DNA of 64,000 nt, taken from contig OY992539.1 of assembly GCA_963921195.1 (NCBI GenBank), forward strand, positions 100,448,964-100,512,963. The letters run 5' to 3'. Source of the DNA: Pegoplata infirma. Lineage: Eukaryota > Arthropoda > Insecta > Diptera > Anthomyiidae. Positions 56,288-64,000 of the stretch are shown piece after piece. Below the pieces are notes generated by a model. The model saw only the letters and a program-made list of their open reading frames with translations, was not told the DNA's origin and did no database searches. The position numbers and the translations under genes are program-made. The first letter of the stretch is position 1. Each line of letters begins with the position of its first letter.

Positions 56288-56927
56288 TGTAAATGGTGTA
56301 GAAGTGCTTTATTCAAAATAGCTATACTCAACATAATAACTCTGTAAAATACTTTGTAAAATGACTGTAATCTGAATTTAACAGATGTGTGACAGTTTTA
56401 TGTAAAAATACAGACTTAAAGAAAATACTTTTTATTTTGTTGTGACAAAAAAACAAAGTTTTATCCGTTATATTACTTTTAACTTTGTAATCTTTATTTT
56501 ACAGGTAATAAACAAAGTTTTCTGCTACAATACAAATTTAAGCAAATTTGAAATTAAGTTTCGGCAACTAAAAAATGTGTGTCTAATTAATTGTTTCACC
56601 CTTACAAAATAAAATAAATTCCATTAAGATCGGAGAGTGCCACTAGGGAGACCCTTGTAAGCCGATTTTTTAAAATTTTCTTGACATAAAAAAAACATCA
56701 TATAGTATTTTAAGAAAATATAGCTCAAATATTCATAAATTTGGAGTTTTTGTTATTAATTCATTTCCTCATTTTTGTCCAAATAATACGATTTGCAATG
56801 AACAAAAATTTGATTACTTATTTAACGTACATTAAAAATATTTTACTTCGTTTTTTGTCTGCAAAAAAATTTAAAATACGTAATATTTAGACAACCGAAA
56901 CAAAACCGATATAATACCGGTAAAAAT
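56288..56927. other. Intergenic spacer, nothing recognised
   Basis: AT-rich, no ORF. Confidence 0.35.
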
Positions 56928-57369
56928 CAAGGATGGGTACCAATTCGATAAAAGTATTGGTATTGGTATTGGTTTTTAAAATTATATTAGTATTGGCATA
57001 GGTATTGGTTTTCATTTTTTGTTGAATTGGTATAGGTTTCGGTATTGGTTTTGAATTATTTAGGTATTGGTATTGGTTTTAGCCTTGAATCGGTATCGGT
57101 TTTTAATAAGTATTGGTATTTATTTTATATCGGTTTTGGGGTTTGTATGCAAAAGGTTTTATCGTTAATATTAATTAATTTAACGTACGTCGTCCTTCTT
57201 TCCGCCCCACAGTGGAGAAAACATATGCTTATGTCCAATTTTTAACCGAGTTTATTTTTTTTGTTTCTCAGCCATCGATAGGGGACTGTGGATTTTTAAA
57301 GAATGATTTATTTTTCTAATATTAAGGACATTTTTTAGTATTTTTTCTTTAAACAATTTGATAGGCAAC

Positions 57370-57877
57370 TAGAGATGGTCATATGAGCAGATTAGGGCGT
57401 GATTCACGCATGAGTGTGACTTCAATTTTGCTCACGTGATTGTGAGTATGAGTGGGGGAAAAATTGCGTGAGGGAGTGTGCGTGAGCAAGATTTTTGCGT
57501 GCGTCGATTTTTTGCGTGAGTTTGCGTGATTTATTTTCTCTTCAAATTTCCCTTTGTACCAGAAAACCATAAAAAAATCTTTAAAATTTGGCGAAACTTG
57601 AGATTTCGCCCGAAAAAATTGTAAAATAATGCTGAACTTTAAATTTTGCTTAAATTTTCTATGATTTGTTAAATATTAGTTTTTAATTTTTTTTGTATAA
57701 ATAAGAGTTTCGCGGCTGTGAGTCAAGGTGAGTGTGAGTGTGAGTTGTATTAAATTTACTCACGTGATTGTGAGTGCGTGTGAGCAGAAAAAATATGCTC
57801 GTGAATGAGTGTGCGTGATTAAAAAATTCCTCTCGTGAGCAAGTGTGAGTCAAAAATCACTCACGCGCCCATCTCTA
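57370..57877. mobile_element. hAT-like MITE of GTGAGTGTGCGTGAG words, 508 bp
   Basis: Ends TAGAGATGGTCATATGAGC and CACGCGCCCATCTCTA. Both subterminal regions are dense in GTGAGTGTG, GCGTGAG and TCACGTGATTGTGAGT. Flanks TAGGCAAC and ATTTGAAC do not give a clear duplication. Confidence 0.7.
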
Positions 57878-58134
57878 ATTTGAACCTCTTATTAATGATG
57901 TAAATAGCATTTGTTGTATTAATTTAGTTGTTCTATCCAAATTAAAATTTAAACAGCCTCACCACAAGTCCTCAAAAAATCGATAAAATCGACTTTTAAA
58001 ATAAATTTTAATAATCGACTTTATATTTAAAATTTTGAGTCGCAGTAGTCATTGTTTTTGGGTGTTTATTTTTTTCTGATTGTTTGTTTTATTATTTCCC
58101 AGCAAAAAAAAAGTTAAGTTGTTCAAAAAAAACT

Positions 58135-58687
58135 ACTTTTAAGTAACAAACTAAGTAGCAGCATCTGCATATTATATAATTTTTAACAAGTGCCTTAAAG
58201 AAACATCTAAAAATGTTGATTAATATTGATTAAAATTCTTGTGAATAAGGTTTTGTTTATAACTCGTTCTTTAGAAGTAGAAAAAAAGTACTTTTATTAC
58301 TTTTTTTCTACTTCTAAAAAACGAGTTACCCGGCTAAAAATAAAGTGTTCAAACGCATGTACTATCATATATGACAATTTATGTTAAGGATGGACCAATA
58401 TATGATCGCATATTATGATATGTTCTTCCATATATGGTCATATATTGAATAAGCGCCAATTTTAATATATGTTAATATATGATCATATATGTTTCCGAAT
58501 TAATGATGTATGGTCAGATGTTTTCATATATGCTCATATACAATTCATTTTTAGCCGGGTATAAACAAAACCCTAATCACAAGAATATTAATGAATATTA
58601 ATCAACATTTTTAGATGTTTCTTTAAGGAACTTTTTAAAATTAAAAGATATGCAGATGCTGCTACTTAGTTTGTTAGTTAAAAGGTT
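58135..58687. mobile_element. Foldback with AACAAACTAAGTAGCAGCAT arms
   Basis: AACAAACTAAGTAGCAGCAT at 58148 pairs with ATGCTGCTACTTAGTTTGTT at 58654. AAGAAACATCTAAAAATGTT pairs with AACATTTTTAGATGTTTCTT. Its loop is occupied by the element at 58329. Confidence 0.72.
58329..58559. mobile_element. CCCGGCTAAAAAT element, 231 bp, TA duplication
   Basis: Ends CCCGGCTAAAAATAAAG and ATTCATTTTTAGCCGGG, TA on both sides (58327-58328, 58560-58561). The interior is CATATATGATCATATATG words. Confidence 0.8.
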
Positions 58688-58821
58688 AAATGCATCGCAA
58701 GTATTTTTTTTTAATTTTTTAAAAATCCAAATTTTTGGTAGAACTTTTCCAAAAGTTTGATAGTAAAAAGCTAACGGAAGCAAATTTTATGGTTACATAT
58801 TATATTGATCGAAATAAATAT

Positions 58822-59912
58822 TTAGTAAACTAAATTGCTTAAAAAGAGCTGAGATAAAGCATTAGATAGTTTTGGGTGTTTATGGGAGATGGGTGCTATG
58901 CTCCATTGCCAATTACCAACGTTTTGCGGGTAGCTTAAAAGGCAATAAATAATATTCTGTATCAATTTTCTTTTGCTTACATTCTTCAGATGTGGTAAAG
59001 CATTATGAATTTTAGGATTATGTTTAGTATGTGCTGGTATATATAGATCCGTTCCAACATTATAGATCCGTTCAGCCTGGAATGCACTACCCTTGTAAGG
59101 AAGTCTCAATGAGTCCCCGATTTCTAGGCATTCAGAGTTTACTCCCGAACCCGTACCAATCTCCATTTTCGACCCGTCCATAGTGATTGAGATCGTATTC
59201 TATCACAGAGTTTTCCGCCCAGTCTTTCTTAGTTGGTATTTTAACCTCGAAGGTTCTGTCAAAGCTCGTCTGTGTCGGGTTAAAGTCGGTGTTTTGTTCC
59301 AATTCCGTCCCGCCTTCTGTACTTAATATGGTCGAGTGTCCCCAAGAACGTTACTTAAGCATTTGGGACTGTCTTAAACTGAGAACCGATTTTGCTGCTG
59401 TGCTCTTGACGTGGATATCCACGGGCTGAATGTTTAGTATCACTTCCAGGACGGTCTGGGGTTAAGATTTAATAGCACGAGAGTACCCACACACGCCAGT
59501 CGTTGTACCTTTTGTAAGTTGTAGTGATATTACTTCTTATCCATTGCTCTCCACCATACAAGGGCATCAAAGGTAAGTATTGGTCTAATTATTGCACCAT
59601 ACTTGCAGTGGATAATATACGATTTTAGACCCAACCTTTTTCCGAAAGTTCTCCTGCAGGTGTAATAAGCACATAACGACTTTTTCCTTCTTTCCTCTGC
59701 ATTCCTTCCAAGAAAGCTTTGAGTCAAAGATTACACACAGGTATTTCCCCTCATTAGATAGTTCCAGACTGATTCTATATAATTTGGGAAGAACAACCGT
59801 GTTTATCTTACAATTAGTCCTTTTTGTGAATAAGACGAATTTAGTTTTGGAGGAATTAACGTAGAGAGTATCTTAAGCGCTGATTCCATGAGTTCGCTAA
59901 TCGTTGATAAAA
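58822..59912 (-). pseudogene. Decayed non-LTR retrotransposon fragment (RT thumb and RNase H)
   Basis: On the minus strand, from about 59912 down, the translation gives pieces in shifting frames: a KTKFVLFTKR-like segment (59850-59800), KYLCVIFDSKLSW (59740-59700), IIRPILTFDALVWWRAMD (about 59590-59535), the block AENSVIEYDL (about 59215), then DGSKMEIGTGSG and GSAFQAER of RNase H. These parallel the outer element at 36950-37750. At least three frame changes and several stops show it is dead. The 5' RT and the 3' tail are missing. Confidence 0.75.
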
Positions 59913-60708
59913 ATATAATAGTAGTATTTTTACTTTCACAATGACTGATAAATATATTTTTTTTTTAATCTGAATCTTTAAATAATCTGAAGTTTTAATA
60001 AAAAAAATTTTCTTTTAATAAAAACCAGAAACTAAGGTTTAACTAAAATGGAAGAACCTGTTGTAAAAACAAAGTAATAAGAAATTATAAAAAATTGCTT
60101 TCCAAGGAGTTTCTTTCATTTTATTTGAATAGAATTAAATTTATTTTAATTTTTTTTAATACCATTATGTTGTTACAGAATGGATTTTAAAAAACAACAT
60201 TAGAACCACTTCTAAAAAATCCACTTTTCTTTTATTCTAATGAAGTTACTTATCATCGCATCTAAAAATGTTATTTTAAAGTACATATTTGGGTTGATAA
60301 AAAAACAACAACAAAAATATCAAGCTTTTATTACATTATGAAATCAAGTTTTAACGTAATGAAGAGTAGCAAAAAAAAACTACTTCCCTCCTATGACACT
60401 CCTGTGTTAAAATCATATAGGATTCAGTAGAATTTGAACAACTTCTTATTCAAAAGCTTGTACTATTTTCCGCTTTTTTGGATGCGACTTTTTTGCTGGG
60501 TTTTGTTTTTCTATATTTTGTTCTGATTGGGTATTAAAAAAACGCCTTCCGAAAACTTATTTTTTTTATGGTTGAGTTGAGTTTTTTTTCAGATTGGGTT
60601 AATAACCCTGGAATACATTCTAAAATAATTAAAAAAAAAAACCGCAGAAACGTTTACTCTTGCAAAGTGCGAAATGCAAAATTTACAACAAACACATGGG
60701 ATATAAAA
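59913..60708. other. Interior of the 4.1-kb element, nothing recognised
   Basis: AT-rich, no ORF or repeat ends seen. Confidence 0.3.
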
Positions 60709-60855
60709 CAAGTAAGTGTTAAATTTGCCTGTTCCGAATCTTTTATACTCTCCAATATGTAAAAAAATTTAAAAAAAATTGAAAGGGGTGGTTTTTTGGG
60801 GTGGGTGAGTTGATGGACTCCTTGCCTATCGCGATATATGTTTACAAGTTAAACA
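60709..60855 (-). mobile_element. DINE-1/mini-me-like element, copy H (end fragment)
   Basis: CAAGTAAGTGTTAAATTTGCC, a damaged hairpin (TTTGCCTGTTCCGAA), TTTTATACTCTCCAATATG and a G-rich stretch, then it breaks off in TATGTTTACAAGTTAAAC before the GTCY part. Confidence 0.65.
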
Positions 60856-61031
60856 AAACCGATACGAAAGTAAAAAATTTAAATTGTTATTGGTTTTTTA
60901 TTGGTATTGGTTTTGAAAAAAAAAAGTATTGGTTTTAAATTGGTATTGGTAGTGGGGAATTGGTATTGGTTTTCAATTTGAATTGGTATTAACGGGTATT
61001 GGTATCGAAAAGGTATTGGTACCCATCCTTG

Positions 61032-61190
61032 GTAAAAATCCTAATAAAGTTAATGGTTTTTTATCGTTAACGGTATTTAATTTTTTTATTTCGGTATTGG
61101 TAACGGTAACGGCAGTCAATATTAAAGGGTTTTTAATCGGTAACGGTATTGAAAGGGTAATGGTAACCAACACTGCTCAAAACCGAAAAA
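61032..61190 (+). repeat. GGTAACGGTATTGG word cluster outside the 4.1-kb element
   Basis: CGGTATTGGTAACGGTAACG, TTTTAATCGGTAACGGTATTG and GGGTAATGGTAACC resemble the terminal words of 56928-61031 but lie beyond its duplication. It is probably the end of an older related element. Confidence 0.5.
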
Positions 61191-61572
61191 AATGACATAC
61201 GGCACACATTGGGAACTTTGTGTGAAAAAGGCGCAGGTTGTTTGTTTTAGAGTTTTGTCTGTTAAAGTCTCTTTTATAATTTTTAAAGTGCCTATGTGAT
61301 CTTTTCAGAGCCTCCTCCGATAATTACCAAGAAACAAGACAAATGTTTTTTATATGTTACTTAATTAGTTAAGGATAATTTTAATACCATCGTGCAATTA
61401 CAATTCTTGTATAAATTTTGTCATGAGCTAGAATTGTGTGCATAGTGGGACTCATGATCCACCAGCCATACGTTTTCAGTTTTCTTGTACATATGTATTT
61501 TCTAAACTTAACTGAAATATTTTTTTTCATTTGCGTTGATACACAGAAGTATTATATCAACCCGTTTTATAA
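61191..61572. other. Intergenic spacer, nothing recognised
   Basis: No ORF or repeat ends. Confidence 0.35.
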
Positions 61573-61574
61573 TA

Positions 61575-61970
61575 CACTCAAAGAATTATGTAGGTAAATT
61601 CCAGTGAATATTCACTTAAAACAAATGAAATTTTATTTAAAAACCATTCCACTGTTTTTTCATTTAAAATAAGAACACATTACAGTCAATTTTAAATGTT
61701 AATTTAATGACTAACCAAAACATTAAAAAACTAGTGAATATTCAGTTATTTTGTATTGAAAAACAGTAAAACTATAGAAGAAATTTTTTACTGTCGAAAT
61801 TAAATGTAACAGAAAATTCGTTTTTAATACAGTAAATTATTTTTTTTAAACTACAGAAACAGTAAAAAAATTAAATCCTTTATAAAATAAGTGATTTTTC
61901 TTTTAAAATGACTTTACTGATTACTTTTTAAAATAACCTACAAACAGTTAATGACATAATTTTCTTAGTG
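61575..61970. mobile_element. CACTCAAAG...TTTTCTTAGTG element, 396 bp, copy 1
   Basis: Starts CACTCAAAGAATTATG, ends ATAATTTTCTTAGTG, TA on both sides (61573-61574, 61971-61972). CAGTGAATATTCACT and TAATACAGTAAATT words fill it. A near-identical copy lies at 62116. Confidence 0.85.
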
Positions 61971-62115
61971 TATCTTCTTCAATTCCAGTTATTTTGGCCG
62001 TAATGCTGTCAAGACAGCTTGTTAGTTACAAGCATTAGGTGAAACTCCTTTTGCCTTAATATAGTATAGTAGGGTATCAAAATCAGTAGTTATTGGAAAC
62101 CGTGGTTAACTGTTA

Positions 62116-62511
62116 CACTCAAAGAATTATGTAGGTAAATTCCAGTGAATATTCACTTAAAACAAATGAAATTTTATTTAAAAACCATTCCACTGTTTTT
62201 TCATTTAAAATAAAAACACATTACAGTCAATTTTAAATGTTAATTTAATGACTAACCAAAACATTAAAAAACTAGTGAATATTCAGTTATTTTGTATTGA
62301 AAAACAGTAAAACTATAGAAGAAATATTTTACTGCCGAAATTAAATGTAACAGAAAATTCGTTTTTAATACAGTAAATTATTTTTTTTAAACTACAGAAA
62401 CAGTAAAAAAAATAAATCCTTTATAAAATAAGTGATTTTTCTTTTAAAATGACTTTACTGATTACTTTTTAAAATAACCTACAAACAGTTAATGACATAA
62501 TTTTCTTAGTG
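62116..62511. mobile_element. CACTCAAAG...TTTTCTTAGTG element, 396 bp, copy 2
   Basis: Same length and sequence as 61575-61970 apart from a handful of substitutions (for example GAAATATTTT for GAAATTTTTT), with its own TA duplication (62114-62115, 62512-62513). Confidence 0.87.
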
Positions 62512-62524
62512 TAGCAATATATAT

Positions 62525-63880
62525 TAGTGCCCCCCATTTCCTGGTTCTCGGTATTCCCGGGAATACCGGTATTACCGGTTCTAGATATATTCCCGGGAAT
62601 ACCAGTATTCCCGGTTCTGATACTGGTACCGGTTCTCAAGAAAAAAAAAAACTACTATACACTAAAAAAAAAAAACTGTAATGTTAGCAAAAAAAGCTTG
62701 TAAACCTACAAGAAAATTTGCTGATTTTGAACCCACAATTTTTTTGCTAAAGTTAGCAAAAGTGTTTTGCCAATAATTAGTTAACTAAATTTTTTTTTTT
62801 TTGAACTAAGTGCATACACATCTGAGAACCCCATTGGGTTCGGACCCGATAGGTCCAGACCCCGATGGGATTAGACCTAGTTGGGTTCCTTTAAAATCGT
62901 CATAGTTTTTGATCCAAAATTTGTGTCCGTTTCGCTCTACCTTGCTTAGTTTTTGAGATACGGGATTATAGGGGACCACTGGGGTCTTGAGAGTTAAAAA
63001 ACTCGATAACTTCAAAAATATTACTCGGAGAGCTACGTGTTGAGAACTACAAAAATGCTTTTGGACTTTTTGTTATGTCGGCAATATTTACCGAGATATG
63101 AGCATTTTAAAATTTTCGGGAATGCTTACTTTTTTGGATCCAAAGTTAGGGCCCATTAGGGTCCACACATGTGAAGAGGACCGGCGATACTATGGAGAGC
63201 CCGAGAACCAAAAATGGCCTCTATTTTGCTCTACCTGGCTTAGTTTCCGAGATAGCGCCATTTTAAGTTTTCTGAAAATAGAAAAAAATTTACCATTTAT
63301 TTTGCTAATATTAGCAAAAAATCTTGTAAAAATGTTGTCAACTCAATTTCAAATTTAGCAAAAGAAATTAGTTCAAAGTTTGTTTAAAATTGCTAATGTG
63401 CTAAATGAAGTTTACAAGAATTTTTTGCTAACATGCTAATCTCAACTAAAAATTTGATAAAAGTTAGCTAACTAGCGTTAGCCAAAAAAAAAAAATAGTA
63501 AATCTACTAACGTATTTTTTTGAGTGTACCATAGAATATTTAAATTACACCATTTAATCAGTTGTGTTTGTAAAATTATTTAAAAATCATGAAACTATTT
63601 TTTTCTTAAATTCATAAAAAATAAATCAAATGGTGTTTTTCACATGTTTTGTATTTTTTTTTTTGGTTAAAGCGAAGAAAAAATGTTAGTTGAACAAAAT
63701 TTTACAAAATATTCATACCGGTAGTCCCGGGAATACCGTCAGAACCGGAACCGGGAATACCGGTAGTCCCGGGAAAACTGGGAATAATATAAGAACCGGG
63801 AAACCGGTACCATTTCCCGGGAATACCGAGAACCGGGAATACCGGTATTCCCGGTTCTACGGTACTGACCGTAGGCACTA
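62525..63880. mobile_element. hAT-like MITE of TTCCCGGGAATACC words, split by a CACTCAAA element
   Basis: Ends TAGTGCCCCCCATTTCC and GTAGGCACTA, flanked by ATATATAT and ATATATCA. Both subterminal parts consist of CCCGGGAATACCGG and GAACCGGGAATACC words (62555-62640, 63718-63865). The middle is occupied by 62660-63526. Confidence 0.7.
62660..63526 (+). mobile_element. CACTCAAA element, intact sister of 37879-39454, 867 bp
   Basis: Ends CACTAAAAAAAAAAAAC and GTATTTTTTTGAGTG, TA on both sides (62658-62659, 63527-63528). It shows the same word arms (TTAGCAAAAAAAGCTTG) and the TTTGTGTCCGTTTCGCTCTA core. It gives the empty-site reference for the retrotransposon inserted in the 37879 copy. Confidence 0.9.
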
Positions 63881-64000
63881 ATATATCACAAAATCTTTTT
63901 TAAATTTCAACTCACAAGGGAAGTCTCCCCAGTGTCACCCGCGGATCTTTATGGAATTGGTTTTATTTTGTAGATCAGAAAAAATAAAGGAACACGTATT

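Larger units (their letters stand above)
56928..61031. mobile_element. 4.1-kb hAT-type element of GGTATTGG words, perfect 8-bp duplication
   Basis: Ends CAAGGATGGGTACCAATTCG and GGTATTGGTACCCATCCTTG. GTAAAAAT flanks both sides exactly (56920-56927, 61032-61039). About 200 bp inside each end is built of GGTATTGGTTTT words. The middle holds later arrivals: the 57370 MITE, a foldback at 58135, a retrotransposon relic and mini-me copy H. No transposase frame. Confidence 0.8.

Overview
The window is AT-rich nuclear DNA of a higher fly. The one host gene is a spliced insect SLC4 gene with very long introns. The repeats include GTCY-bearing, DINE-1/mini-me-like elements of the kind described in dipterans. 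The very long, repeat-filled introns point to a large-genome fly (for instance a calyptrate such as a blow fly or house fly) rather than a compact Drosophila genome; that last step is inference.

Host gene. Six exons on the plus strand (4866-5045, 14690-14884, 14957-16668, 23479-23673, 23813-24041, 30845-30916) join in frame into 860 C-terminal residues of an anion exchanger of the AE (SLC4A1-3) type, the likely counterpart of Drosophila Ae2/CG8177. The 5' part of the gene (promoter, start codon, most of the cytoplasmic domain) lies upstream of base 1. A poly(A) signal follows the stop at 31054-31059. Three introns of 6.8-9.6 kb have filled with repeats. The two short introns (72 and 139 bp) have not.

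Repeats. Almost everything else is layered, mostly non-autonomous mobile DNA. I could define these groups from ends and target-site duplications (TSDs): (1) DINE-1/mini-me-like elements with a GTCY microsatellite and a terminal hairpin (6031, 18250, 25603, 27730, 33870, 46060, 54026, 60709). (2) hAT-type MITEs with 8-bp duplications, whose ends are built from reiterated family-specific words (24632, 41310, 46825, 56928, 62525 and others). (3) Elements with CACTCAAA-type ends and a TA or CA duplication (18568, 18877, 31750, 33001, 37879, 49489, 61575, 62116, 62660). (4) Elements with CCCG-N-CTAAAAAT-type ends and 2-bp duplications (8819, 41271, 58329). (5) Foldbacks with TWA duplications resembling PIF/Harbinger (2865, 3147, 10153, 20194, 22199). 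(6) Several foldbacks of unknown class.

Retrotransposons. A 5'-truncated, RNase H-bearing non-LTR element (35611-40117, plus strand) sits inside a mini-me copy. It is itself split by a CACTCAAA element, which carries a second retrotransposon fragment with an exact 11-bp duplication (38541-39231). A third, decayed copy lies on the minus strand near 58.8-59.9 kb. No transposase gene, tRNA, rRNA or second host gene was seen. From 31.1 kb to the end the sequence appears to be intergenic repeat-rich DNA.
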